Below are positions 43,186 to 55,324 of a stretch of 64,000 nt of DNA, in pieces. Location of the stretch: positions 68,636,765 to 68,700,764 of the forward strand of contig CM060890.1 of assembly GCA_030762935.1 (NCBI GenBank). The letters are read 5' to 3'. The notes below the pieces were generated by a model. It searched no databases, was not told the origin of the DNA, and worked only from the letters and a program-made list of their open reading frames with translations. The DNA is from Hymenopus coronatus (taxonomy: Eukaryota > Arthropoda > Insecta > Mantodea > Hymenopodidae). Position 1 is the first letter of the stretch. Each line of letters begins with the position of its first letter. The translations under genes and the position numbers were made by a program.

Positions 43186-45900
43186 TTATTTAAATATGGT
43201 GGTGAATTTTGATAGACCTCTCCCTATAGGAGGGGGGAGTGCTTTGTTGGCTGGTTTAAAGCCGTTGTTACCGGGGGTGCCCGCAAGCCATGCGGGGAAC
43301 CCGGAACCGCCTTTTTCGGCGTTCAGAGGGTAAGTACTCCCCAGAGATCTGACAAGAGCGTTCTCATGTTCGCCCAATTTGGCGTAGAATTTTTGAGCCC
43401 GGCGCCTAATAACATCTTTCACATATGGGAGGGCCGAAGCTTCATGTAGTAGCCTCAAAGGGAAACGTCGACATACAGAATATATGGACCGGAGTCCTCT
43501 ATTCTGCACCCGCTGTAACCAGAGAAGCCAGGAGTCTGCTGCCATACCCCACACTTCGCAGGCATAGAGCATCAGGGGGACTATAAGCGCCTTGAAAAGG
43601 CGTAACTTTAAGTGAACCGGCATCTGGGAGGCCAGCACAGGGTAAAGGGAGGCTACCGCCCCCTTCGCCCTGTCCGACGTTCCCCGCACGTGTTCACGAA
43701 AAGTTAGGCCCTTATCAAGAATGACGCCCAAGTATTTGATGGAATTCCCCCACTCTATCCTTTGGCCCTGATAGGAAAATTTGGGTATCTGGTTTATTTC
43801 GGGGCGTTTTCTGGTGAACAGAACAGCATGACTTTTGCCCGGATTAACGGACATCCGCCACTGTCTGCACCAGTCCTGGACGAGACGAAGGTGTGTCTGT
43901 ATGGGGTTGAAGGCTCTGCGTATGTTCATGTCGGTGCGGTAGAGCAGGACGTCATCAGCAAACTGGGCCATATTGACGCTCTGCACCGTAGGGAAGTCTG
44001 CCATATAAAGGCTAAACAAGGTGGGTGATAATACAGAGCCTTCTGGGACTCCGCTTCGTAGGGGTTTAGGTGTAGATGTTTGCCCCGCAACTGCAACTAC
44101 AAAGGTGCGCTGGTGTAGGAAGCTGTGTATGATGTTGATTAACTGTGTGTGTAGGCCCATCTGGATGAGTTTAAACAGGAGACCCTCATGCCAGGTGGTT
44201 GGGAAGGCCTTCTCGACATCCAAAGACACCGCCGGCGTGAAGGCCCCGTCCTGGAACCCTAGGGCGGCAGCTTCCACCACCCGCAGCAGCTGTTGGGTTG
44301 TCGAGTGCCCAGGACGGAATCCAAACTGATGGAGAATGATGGCTTGAATGTCGACTACCTGCGGCGACAAGTGGTGTAGAACTAACCTCTCGAAGACCTT
44401 CGAGAGGGTGGGTAGGAGGCTAATGGAGCGGTAGCTGGAAGGAAGTGCAGGGTCCTTACCAGGCTTCTAAATGCACACCACCCGTGCAACCTTCCACTCG
44501 CGCAGAAAGTGACCTAAGGTGAGGCACATGTTGAATACCTTGGTGAGGTACAGCACTGCTCTGAATGGAAGGTTGCTGAGCATGGCGGGTGTCAGCCCGT
44601 CCTGCCCGCAAGCCTTTTTGGTGTTGAGACTCCGGAGTGCGCCTTGGACTTCACTAGGACGGATGATTGGTAGGGGGTTCTCCGTTTCATGAGGCTGTTC
44701 CCGCAAGTAGCGGTCCACATCCTCATGAACGCGGGCAGTGAGGAGTACGTCTTGGGGGTCCTCTCTCGGCCTGCAGGTGTCCTCTATGTAGCTCGCAAGC
44801 ACATTTGCTTTGGCTTGTGGTTCGTAAACAAGGCCAAGATTGCCTTGAAGCGGGGAGTGGTACTGATTACGTTGGCGTCGGAGGCCAGACGTCGCCACCC
44901 TCCAGGTCTTGCACGGCCATTGTGGCCTCCCACGCTTGCACTCGGTGCTCGCGTAGTTGGACACGAACCTCCCGACGGAGGCGCCGCAAAAGACCCCGAT
45001 TGTGTGGCGTCCGGTTCCGCTGGTATAGTCTGCGGGCTGCCCAGGAACGGCGGATAAGGAGTTCAAGTTCTAGGGGAAGGACGTCTGGATGTGGTATTGG
45101 TTGGGTGTGGATGAGGTGGGGTGCGGATGGTGTTGGTGGGGTGCGGATGAGGTTGTGAACCGTTCCTACTACTGTGGTAGTGAAGGTTTGGACTGCTGTG
45201 TCTAGGCTGGGTATGTCTGTGATTTTTGGGTTCGGTGGAATAGATGCGCTGAGGCAATCCTTTACGCATTTCCAGTCTATTTCTCTGGTGCGTCCTGAGA
45301 AGTCGTGGCTGGCAACCCTTGTGTTGATTTCTGCCAACACGGGATTGTGATCGGAATGAAGTGCAGCGAGTGATGTGAGCATGAGATGAAAGGGGTAATG
45401 TTTGATGATCGCAAAGTCGATGACTGATGGTTGTCCTCAACCTTGCGGATGGTGTGTGGGTTGCCAGGGGCCCAGAACTCTTAGCTGGGGATCCCTATCA
45501 ATCATGCGAATCATTGCATTGCCTCTAGGACCCGCGCGGGGGCCCGAATGCCAACGCTGGTGTTTGGCATTAAAGTCCCCGGCGAGGATCACGCTAGGAT
45601 GGAGGTTGAAGAGGGATTGGTAGTCAGCAGGTAATAACGGCCTAAGCTGTGCCTCCAAGTATTTAGCCAGCAGCATTTAGAGGTGAACAAGTGTGCGGGC
45701 CAGTCGGATTAAATCACTCCCTGCATTGTTGCAGCTGTCTGGTCCTAGCAAATGAACATGCACAACAATGGCTCATGGACAGGAAACGCGCTTGTCCGCA
45801 CCTTTCCCTAGCTCTAAGGTTTTTTGCTGTGCAATGCTGGGCTACATAAGAAGGGGAGCTGTGGCCGGAGGTGGTCAGGTGCGGCAAAGAACTCACAGTG
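43186..45900 (-). pseudogene. Jockey-clade non-LTR retrotransposon ORF2 (endonuclease and reverse transcriptase), inactivated
   Basis: Order from high to low coordinate. Endonuclease: VILAGDFNAKHQRWHS near 45580 and LHSDHNPVLAEI near 45350 (the S-D-H block). Linker. Reverse transcriptase: LNTKKACGQDGLTPAML near 44600, QFGFRPGHSTTQQLL near 44310, VSLDVEKAFPTTWHEGL near 44220, SGVPEGSVLSPTLFSLYMAD near 44040, QFADDVLLY near 43960 (F in place of Y in the YxDD box), IKYLGVILDKGLTF near 43740. These blocks and their spacing are typical of Jockey elements, which copy themselves by target-primed reverse transcription. Damage: an in-frame TGA near 45437 in the endonuclease, a frameshift between about 45066 and 44867, and an in-frame TAG at 44467-44469 just before KPGKDP. 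The last open frame is 394 codons. Sequence is much richer in G+C than its flanks. The N-terminal part of the endonuclease above 45676 is poorly readable. A TTTA-type simple repeat at 43174-43192 marks the 3' side. Confidence 0.9.
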
Positions 45901-46764
45901 CAGTTGCATTAGAAACAGTTGACAACTGAGTGAACGAACGTCGAAGCTACGATAGTTATTGTTTCGCAGGCATTGGTTTAAACAATTTCTTACAATATGG
46001 GATAATCTGATACATTACACTCACGTGCACATTTTGCGGGTAAGACTCGTGGTCAAACCACATTCTGAGTAATTTTTGAAGCAAATTATAATAATATTAA
46101 TAATAATGTAATAATTAAATAAATATATAAATCGTTGGGTATTCTTAGCTGTGCATTAGCGTGTGTTGTCGCGCATTATTACATCCCCGTAGAAGTCGCA
46201 CACCAACTCACACTGATCTATGTGCGCATATTTATCATACATTGCAACATAACCTCTGAATATCACTATACGTGTCAAATGAACATTATATAACACTTAT
46301 TTACTCTAAACACTTATTAAAGCTATATAGCTAATTTTTACTTCTTTGTGCTTCTTCTTTTACAATAATTTATTCTTTCCGTGTTATTAAGTGTCCTTCT
46401 CACTCATCTATAAGGTCGCCTTTCTTTTCTTTACTTTTTATATATCATGAATTTATGTTAAATCCTTTAATGTATCAAAGTTTTTTACATGGACTTCCAC
46501 ATTTAATCTTGTCTCAGAGCAATATTTCCACCCGCAATATAGTTGGATATTAAATTGTGACATCATTACTATACTTCTGAAAGATCGTTTAATATCTGAG
46601 TTTTTAAGCTTTCTTAAAAAAATATTCATCACTGCAGCGCTGAAAATTATCGCTACGTAAAGTTCAAGCAATGGCTTTGAAACTATACTCTCTTTACAGT
46701 GACTTGAAGTTGAGGAAAATATAGATTCTAAAATTTTCAAACTAATAAAAAAGTATCATTTGAA
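45901..46764. other. Unassigned A+T-rich DNA
   Basis: The portion nearest 45900 may include the missing 5' part of the Jockey element, but no ORF1-like sequence is readable. Confidence 0.35.
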
Positions 46765-47045
46765 AATAGTTATGTGAACTACATTTTGTGTTGATAAATA
46801 TTTTAAATCACTTAATTTTACGAAGTAAACAACTTCAGTCAAATTAAAGAATGTTTCATAGGTCATAACCAGAAATTCAAGATATATATTCCATTCGTCA
46901 TGAAAAATACTTAAAAAATTAGTTTATTAAAATCGTTAAAGGTATTTAGAAGAAACTAAACAACATACAGAAAATATTGCATGCATCCTGAAGTTAAACA
47001 CCAAATGTTCGTATTTATCTCATTTTCCAATTTTCAGTCAAACAC
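46765..47045 (+). mobile_element. R841 repeat, diverged internal fragment
   Basis: Weak but ordered matches: TCATAACCAGAAATTCAAGA (about 46863), TTCCATTCGTCATGAAAAAT, TTTATTAAAATCGTTAAAGG, GCATCCTGAAGTTAAACACC, TTCGTATTTATC. Both ends are missing. Confidence 0.55.
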
Positions 47046-48919
47046 AAAATCATTCCGATTTTGTTCTTAAACTTTAAGACCGGTTGAACCTAATCTCCTC
47101 TTGTCCTCACTTTTATGATTGAAAATTATTAAGGCTGTGATGAGAGTAGAAAAGAAAGTCTTCCTATCTTTGCTCTATTTTTGTAAATAAGCGAGTCCAT
47201 GAAGAAATACAGACAGATATATAAAGATTGTACTAAAATAATCCTAGGCAAAACTAATTAAAAAAGAACTCCGGAGGAAATATTTAAATAAAGGAGTATC
47301 CTCAAAAGCCCAGGGAACATTTTCTAGGAAACTGCATTAACATTAATGGAGTTTGACAATAAGAAGTTTTTGTTTATGTGATTCTTAGCAATCATTACAT
47401 TAATTACATTTTTAAGTTGTTAGAGTTAGTAAGTCTGACTTATGAATTATAGCCAATGAAACAGAATTTGAACAGAATTTAGTACTGAAGTAAACGCCTG
47501 ATTATCCCGAGCAAGAAATGGATTTTAACAAAAATATATAACCCCCAATTTTGCCCAAGACAAAAGAAATCCCATTTTTGCCTATCCTATGTGGCTACGC
47601 AGTGAACTTTGCCGTGCTTTTTAAGATGGTCTTACAGCAGATGGCTAACTTCAATCCCTCGAGGGCTTGCTGGAGCAATGGCGGAAAAATAGTTCTGACA
47701 TATACTACTGGGTTCGCAAAAAAAAAAAAAAAAAAAAGAAAACAACACACACACACACAATTTACTCACTCTATCAAGTAGTTAGCGATCATATATTTGC
47801 CATGACAGTGTGACGTAATTAGGTATCCACTAATGCACTTTGAACCGTGGAAGGAGTTAACTGTTCAAGACATTATACACCCAATAGCTGAAATGAAAAG
47901 TTAGTACTTCTTATTTGCACAAAATGTTTAGCCCGTCCAATTTTGAACTGTAGATACTTTTGTATTAGAAAATGTACAACTTACACTGGAGCAACTCAGT
48001 TGGGTTGACCACATCTAGGAAATACAGTAGGTCGGATGGTGGAGTGGAGCGGTGTCCGGGAGTGCAAAGTACTAAGGACATGGGAATCGAGTACCAAATG
48101 AGAAATACATTTTCTATACTATTTATTCCTGGTACTAGGTTATTATTGTTGAATTCTCGGGTGAGGAATTCCATAAGAGGATGAGGTGCAAGAAGCTTAG
48201 TAATACACAAGCTCAAGAAGGATTTCTAGCACTATCAAAAAGTTGGATCAAATCCAAAATCAAAGGGGGAATTTTTATTCGCGATCTTCAATATTTATTT
48301 TTGGTAGGAAATTAGTTTGTATTATGACAGAAGAATACTTGTGTGCAGTTCGAACTCATTTTTTGGGCAGCATAACTGTGTGTTGAGCAGCAAGACGAAT
48401 TTTGTGGATTAATTCCACTTTCACTCTGACTGATATCAGATATAAGGCTTCGTCAACCTTTTTGCTGACACTAATACGTTAGGGCAACTAACTTGTGCAT
48501 AAAATCTTCGCGTTGAGTTCCAGTTTGACTCCGTACCATTGCTATATTCTTTAAAAATGTGATATTTTGCATTAACATACATCTCTATATCCTTTGTTGC
48601 TTATTATTGCACATACAATATATACTTTCGAAAGTCAATTTCCTATCTACTTCATTTTGTTGAGATGAAAATTCCGTAAATAGCAGCATTACACATTTCG
48701 TTGCACAAACTATGGGAATAGATACCGCCAAATGTTTAGGAATGAACATACTTTTTCCATGCGGTTCCAAGAAGCAACTGAAAATCTAGGGGAATACAAA
48801 AGAAAGAAAAAGTGCTGAACAATTCCAACCATTAATAAAGGATACCTTGGACATGTCTGATTCCAAACAAAAATGGCTATTTGAAATGTATTGTGTTTCA
48901 AAGATATATAAATATTTTA
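47046..48919. other. Unassigned DNA with a poly-A tract
   Basis: A run of about 20 A at 47718-47737 followed by a (CA)n stretch may be the tail of a retroposed sequence lying just upstream (about 47580-47717, less A+T-rich), though no body was recognised. No other feature. Confidence 0.4.
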
Positions 48920-49363
48920 TGAAGTAAGTTTTTGTTTACATTTGTTTAGAATTTCTACAAAATTATGTAAATGTCCGTGCAAAGCCAACAAATTTTGACA
49001 AAAGTCCAGATATACAATTTTGCTTTCCATATAAATATATTTAATATATGGTATCTTAATCTAATCCCATTTTTGAGTAAATCGAAAATTTCGAGAAATG
49101 TTCCACATAAATTGTAAATGGTTTGGAGATTTTTTAAATGTAGTGTTTTCTTTGGAAAATACTAAAATTAGACACCAAGTTATGCTATTTTGAAAACGCA
49201 TAGACAGACGCCCGCACACACGCTTTTCTAAAATGCTGTTTTGTTTGTTTCCTTTTTATTTAGGTCTACTCAAGGCATATATTACTGGTGAAATCTCTGT
49301 AACGAATTTTTGAATGTAAAACAATACATTCCCCATTTCAGTGCACGTGGTAAGGAAATAGAA
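48920..49363 (+). mobile_element. R841 repeat, diverged 3' half
   Basis: Contains TCCAGATATACAATTTTGC, TTTTTGAGTAAATCGAAAAT, GAAAATACTAAAATTAGACACC, a short CA patch near 49213, TACTGGTGAAATCTCTGTAA and a decayed end GTGGTAAGGAAATAG. Confidence 0.7.
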
Positions 49364-50255
49364 ACTGAGGCAGGAGATTTTAAAATATGTACATAATTTG
49401 AAATTTATATCATTAACATTTCACATATTTTATTTATGCTGAAAACGCTAAGAGACTGTAAGTAAATATTTTGAAGTAGGATCATTCTATTCGAGAACTG
49501 TCGTACATAACGTAAATTTGAACGTTTGTTTACCATTTTCTTATTTTTCTATGGTTGTTTAAAATAAATTGTATACTTCAGCATCAAAAGGATTTATAAA
49601 CGTATTAGCTCTGAAAAAATATAATACCGCAATACTTAAAATTGCATGTAAAATAAAAAGTAATTATCCATACACGAAAATGCTTTTATGTGATGCTGCT
49701 TGAATTATGAAAACAAAAACTATTAACAACTTCTATTCCTCGTTTTCATACACGTGATTGTAGAGTCTCTCCTAAGGCTAAAACATGAGAAATAAACCAG
49801 TCGTTAGCGTCTTTAAATTTCACACTGGCAATACACAATTTTTAAAAAGGACATCGACGTTATTATAATACTACTTGCTCACATGCCTAAAACATTTTTC
49901 TGTGATTGCTTCGTTTGAGATAAAAACCTACAGTTATTTTCCTAAAATGAAGAAAAATCTGATACATATTTACATAAAGGGAAGCAAAGACATTTTTCAT
50001 TTCACTAATTGATGTAATGACAATGTAAAATGCTGCACAAAGTAGGCTGCGAAGACAGCCAAATTTTCGAAACGCAAATGACAACCAGTGTATGAGAAAC
50101 AGAATAATACTGATGCAACATTTCCTTGAGTATCTTTTAAAAGATGGAAGTAATTAATGCTGAAAATGTTTTAAATGATAAAAGAATACCCTTTAGCAAA
50201 ATATTAATTCATTCTATAGTGTTAATCTATCCCATTTGATGTACAGTTAAGTAAG
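49364..50255. other. Unassigned A+T-rich DNA
   Basis: Nothing recognised. Confidence 0.4.
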
Positions 50256-51096
50256 AAAAAATCTGATGTTTCATTCACTGACCTGCCAACCTATTCCGCA
50301 AAAAAATATTCTTACAAAAATTTCCTCTTCATACTTAGTGCTAATTGAGATAAATATTAGAACAAATATTTTTATTATTAGTTACTTCTAAATAGGTAAG
50401 AAATATGGGAATACACTGGGCTAAAGTGATATTCACAGCATTTAAAATCTGGTCACTGTGTGATGCAGTTGAAATTCTCACCTATTTGCACGATTAGGAC
50501 AAAAAAAGTGAATAAAGACTTCCATTTGAACAATTTTAAGTATTGAACATTTTAAAACCAATAACAAAAAGTATTTCTGCAATGATTAACTCCACAGCTC
50601 CTGCATATTAGATATATTGCGTGTTTTGACGATATCTACACTTTTATGTAGTACTACTTTTTCTGTTTGTTTACCGGTTATGCAGAAGTCCTACAGAATA
50701 AACAGGCCTCCGAGACTATTCCCTATTAATAAAGTACACACATTATATTTGCCATGTATATATTTTTAATATATGGAATTTTTGTCAACCGCTCCAGTTA
50801 TTTAGGAGGCAAAAGAAAATTATAAAGAAGTGCTAATGTAAAGGGGAAGTCTGTGGTGGGACATTTTTATGAAAATGTTCTTGTTGCATCCTTAAGAACT
50901 GCTACACTTAATACCAACTTTTGTATTTGAGTTATGCTATTTAAAGACACAGAAGGACATTTTTTTTTTTAAAACTATTATTTTATTCAGACGTTTTATG
51001 TATTTTGGGCAAAATCTCTGTATCAAATTTTGGGGTGGAATGCAATAACTTCTCTGCCTATTATGTATATTATACATATGTGGTAGAGAAGGTAAA
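50256..51096 (+). mobile_element. R841 repeat, full-length but diverged copy (841 bp)
   Basis: 5' end AAAAAATCTGATGTTTC, 3' end TGTGGTAGAGAAGGTAAAA. Interior landmarks are present but with many changes, and the CA tract is replaced by a poly-T run at about 50960. Its length agrees with the less diverged copies. Confidence 0.8.
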
Positions 51097-51559
51097 ATGT
51101 TTGATCTTTTCCAACTCTTCTACAAAGTATTATTACTTATTATTATTAATGTTATTGTTGGATAAACCTTTATTACTCGTTGACTCAGTTGGTTTTAGAT
51201 ATTAGAGGAATATACGAGTAGTAGGCTAATGTAACGTTCAAATAGTTTCAATATCGTTGCTATATGATGAGTTTGAAACTCCGTTTACTTATATTTTATA
51301 TAAAGACTTACATTTAAAATAACCATGTTACAAATTAAATTATATTACCTAAAATTCCTAATTTTTTCTAAAATTTTAGTATACTATTTAAATAATTAAA
51401 ACTCCAAATCAGAATTAAGTTTTAAAATAATAGTTAACACATTATAAATTTACGAACAACAGAATAAAGAGCGTTGTGCAGTTAAGAGAGGTATAACGAA
51501 TTTCGCAACTAAAGTCATGAAGTAGTATACCTTCGAAATGTTTAACGAAATAAATATTT

Positions 51560-51845
51560 TATATAAGCTAATGAGATCCTCATATTTTCTGCAATGAGCT
51601 TTCACCGGCTCTTACGGTTTATAATTATAAAAACGGCATTTATATTGAGGAATACTTCCTGAGATATTCCAGAAAATTATACATTTTATTTGTGGTGTAA
51701 ATATTCCAATATATGATATTCAAAATCGTCTCAGCCATTTTTGGATAATTAAAGTAGAGAACATTTTTGCATATAATGGAAAAATCTGGAAATCTTACTC
51801 CAGCATCCTTTGAGGACTCTAACTTATTAAGTTGCATTTAATGTA
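51560..51845 (+). mobile_element. R841 repeat, internal fragment
   Basis: Matches from CCGGCTCTTACGGTTTATAA (about 51607) through CAGAAAATTATACATTTTAT to CCAGCATCCTTTGAGGACTC. Ends absent. Confidence 0.7.
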
Positions 51846-53062
51846 TTTCTTTATCTACTAAAGATAATAGAGAAAGAAATAATGACTCCTTAGCCCATGT
51901 TACAAAACACAATGCATGCATTTTGCTCGTCATTTTATAAGTATACAGATTATTTATTTTGGAGAAAATAAAAAAAATGAACGTATATGATGAAGAGTTG
52001 TACCTGAAAGGATTGAACTACTCTTACATTTGCATCCATAAAATGTTAACTAGAATACAAAATTCAGCATGTATAAACATTTAAAGTTTTAGTTCATAAA
52101 AGAAAATATTCATTGTTTAACTCAAAGGAGTAATAATACCAGAAGTTAAGAATTTGTTCAATATACCCGACTATATAAGATTGTCTTATCATGGCACTAA
52201 AGATCGGGAACAAATTCATCCCCATGTATATGAACTTGACAAGGAGGGTTTTAAAAGGATCTTCTCTGGTTATTTGACAAATAATTCTTTTGATATTAAC
52301 AAATTTCTCATAGGTTGTAATACAGTTCTAATTTTTAAATTGTTTTACATTTCTATATTTTCAATTAGCAGTAAGTGTTACATATTCTGATTATGTATAT
52401 CACACTACAAGTCTGTTCTATTTGTATATTGGAAAGTGTTAAAACTATTAAAAATCTTACAAAGGTACATATTAATTGATTTTATTGTATCTTTCTCTCC
52501 CTCATACACACATACACAGATTTATACCAAAGTTTCGCTAATTTTTGGAATACTCGAAATGTATTTCAAAAATATCAAGTTCCTAGGTTCTGCTCAATCC
52601 CACCACTGCATTCCCAGGAGAAACATAATCATATTCTGCAAAGGAGTTTTAAGTGATCATTTTAGTAATACACACCAGAACTTAATATACTGCCAACATT
52701 ACCATGAATAGCCTCTCTGAGACTCCTTCAAGAGTACAAGTAATAGCATGTTTAAGCAAACCATGACTATGTGCTATGGTACCTTGAAATTATCCTCTTA
52801 ACACTAAGTACCATTATGCTCTGGTACCTGGTGCTCTACATGTTGCACTTCCTCATTCAGACATCAACAACCATTAATATGTAAAAAGTTGACAAACACA
52901 GTGACCTTTGTGCTATACTAGAATCTGTCTTTAGCAGAAATATGCTTCCAATTTAAACTTGAACTTCTTGATATTTTTATTAAACGCCTTTCTACAGCAA
53001 ATTTGATCATAGTTGATCTTCAAAGGCAAAATTAAGGAAACAATAAAATCTACTCACAGCAA
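51846..53062. other. Unassigned DNA
   Basis: Holds the open frame at 52118-52390, listed separately, and a second at 52436-52711 whose sequence loosely resembles the R841 3' third (CACACATACACAG then TATTTC..), too weak to assign. Confidence 0.35.
52118..52390 (+). other. Unrecognised open frame, possible exon
   Basis: Open without stop from 52118. The readable product includes NLFNIPDYIRLSYHGTKDRE, QIHPHVYELDKEGFKRIFSG and YLTNNSFDINKFLIG, with a residue mix more like a real soluble protein than its neighbours, before becoming hydrophobic. There is no ATG at the start of the protein-like part. GTAAGTG at 52371 and ATAG/GTTG near 52313 could be splice donors; no good acceptor is seen upstream. 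I recognise no family. Confidence 0.2.
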
Positions 53063-53200
53063 CTCTTACTTTCTAAACCATGTATACTATAGGCAGAGAG
53101 GTATACATCAGACATAAACATTCAATAACGAGATATTACTGGAAATACACTTTTGAGATCCTTGAATCCAGAAAATACATTTTTGGAAAACGGTACGCAA

Positions 53201-53255
<55 letters not shown>

Positions 53256-53941
53256 TGTGAATAGCATAACTGAAAAAGAAGTCGTTTAAAAAAATACTTG
53301 GTTTTTGAGTTGAGTCTCTTCCAACGATGTGAGCCGAAGATTTTTCAATAAAATTCCACACCGCAAACTACACTTTGCGAGAAAAATCTGTCGTAATTTT
53401 TTTCTCATAAAATGGCTAAAACGATTTCGATTAAAATATCGTATTCGTGTTCAGGATATTTACATGAAAAATAAAATTTTCTGGTAATAATACCTTCTAA
53501 AATCCTCCTGATTCTGAATGAATATTTCATAACTGATAAACTGTAAGAGATGGGCAAAATCTTCCCACACAAAAGATTTAAATATCTTTAAACACTAAAT
53601 GTGTTTATATACATGCTTTGTAGAGCTAACCATTTCTTTGTTATTGGTTTTAACATTTCCAATACTTAGAATTTTCTCATATGGGAAGCCATTATTCACT
53701 TTTTTTCATCCTAGTCGTGCAAAGAGAAGGTAATCTCAGTTGCATTACATGGCGACCGGATTTTAAAGGGTTTGGCTATCTCTTTAGCCTAGTGTATTTT
53801 CTCATTTCCCTTCTACTTACAGGTAAATAAGCAATAATGTGCTAATGTTTATATCGATTAGCACAAATTAAAGAGAAGAGTAAACTTTTGTAAGAATGTA
53901 ATTTTTGTTGTGTATGTTAATGTACTACATCAGATTTTTTT
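53063..53941 (-). mobile_element. R841 repeat, full-length copy with expanded CA tract
   Basis: Starts CTTACTTTCTAAACCATG and ends TGTACTACATCAGATTTTTT. The TGTAAGAGATGGGCAAAAT block near 53542 and CCCTTCTACTTACAGG near 53809 are clear. Its CA tract has expanded to about 26 units (see 53203-53254), the longest in the window. Confidence 0.85.
53203..53254. repeat. (GT)n microsatellite inside R841
   Basis: About 26 perfect GT units at exactly the position of the family's CA tract, next to the conserved CTGTGAATAGCATAAC segment. Confidence 0.95.
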
Positions 53942-54289
53942 CTCTCTTTTCCTTTCATTCTAAGATCTTATTTACTTGAATACGTGAATACTCTGTGCTC
54001 ATGTAATAAGGTTTTAGCCACCATACCTTGTTTAATTTGAAATAGTTCCATAGCGGAAAAGTATATTTGTGAGAAAAGAAAGTTGAATTGGAAGTTACGC
54101 TTTTATTTTATAGTACAGCGATATAAGGGAAAGCGTGCAAAAGAAGAAAAATATCAATTATTTTTTTCCACACAAGCTCTTACTAGATGACAGTTAAAGT
54201 GTCAGCAAAACACATCTCGTGGTTTCGTTGCCATAGACGATTGCATGAACAATCTTGTGCTTCTTTAGAAAGATGGGGAAATATGAAAA

Positions 54290-55310
54290 GAGTTTCGTTC
54301 GGTGATTAAAAACTTGTATTTAAAAGGCTTAACACCAAAGGAGATAAAAGTCGATTTGCATGAGGTTCGTGGCACATCTGCTCCTGAATTTGTAACAATT
54401 TACAATTTGATAAATGAATTTTAAACGCGGCCGTACATCAACAAATGATGAATATCATTCCAGGAGTGACTTCCTCTAAAATGATTGACAAAATCCAGAA
54501 TATGGTTTTGAGAGGTCAATGAATCAAAGTTTGCAAAATAGCAGAGGCCTTAGGAATATCCCATAGTACAGTGTTCTCAATTTTGCACCAAAATTAGGTC
54601 TGACAAACGTCTCGGCATGGAGGGTGCAGTTTTTCTCTCAACGGAGAATAAACGCAATCGTGTGCTCGATTTGGAAGCTGGCAAAATGATTTTCCGTCGC
54701 AATCCTGACGAGTTTCTGCGTCATAACTGTGGATGAAACATGAATAATTTCAGAGGCAAATGTACAGCTGGGTTTTTAAAGGTGAGCTGGCTCCAAAGAA
54801 GGCAAAGGTTTTTTGGGATGCACGCAAAATCATTTACATTGACTACTTGTAGAAATGCTGAAGAAGAAATGGAGAGTACTATGCATCATTATTGCACCGA
54901 TGGAACAGATAAATCAAGAAAAAAAAACTCTTATCTGGCAAAGAAAAATCTTCTCTTCCATCAAGACAATACAAGAATGCACACCAGCGCAGTTTCGATG
55001 GCGAAAATTGTAGAATTAAGGTTCGAATTACTACATCCACGGTATTCACCAGATTTGGCCACCAGTGATTTTATTTTTTATTTCCAAACTTGAAAAACTA
55101 GCTCGGCGGAAAACGTTGCATGTCTAACGAAAAGGTCACCTTCCAAGCAAATGACTAATTTGGGGACCTTTCGAAATTCTAGTTTTTGGAAGGCTTAAAA
55201 CAGTTGGAGAAACATTAGGAAAAGTGTATTGAGCTAAAAGGAGATTATATTGAAAAATAGAAAACTGTACCAAAAATAATTTGTTTTTCTATCTTTTTCT
55301 AAGCACTAAT
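54290..55310 (+). pseudogene. mariner-family transposase relic (Tc1/mariner, D,D34D)
   Basis: Readable in pieces: FRSVIKNLYLKGLTPKEIK near 54295, VCKIAEALGISHSTVFSILH near 54530 (helix-turn-helix), FRRNPDEFLRH near 54690, VITVDET with the first catalytic Asp at 54732-54734, LFHQDN with the second at 54965-54967, and YSPDLATSDF with the third at 55067-55069, exactly 34 residues after the second. The end reads CIELKGDYIEK near 55230. This is the mariner signature; transposition is by cut-and-paste. Several frameshifts and stops (for example right after VDET) inactivate it. Terminal inverted repeats were not found. Confidence 0.85.
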
Positions 55311-55324
55311 TGAGGACCTCCAGA

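Noticed and set aside
43762..45158. Several plus-strand open frames of 88-122 codons
   Set aside because: Antisense shadows of the Jockey endonuclease/reverse transcriptase, favoured by its higher G+C content.
47551..47781. Retroposed gene or new SINE ending in the poly-A tract at 47718
   Set aside because: No tRNA-like head, no second copy and no target duplication were visible; only the A-run is certain.
52436..52711. Additional R841 3' fragment
   Set aside because: A CA-type patch and a few following words are similar, but the order and spacing of the family landmarks are not kept.
54150..54289. 5' terminal inverted repeat of the mariner element
   Set aside because: No convincing inverted partner was seen at the other end near 55310, so no terminal repeats are annotated.
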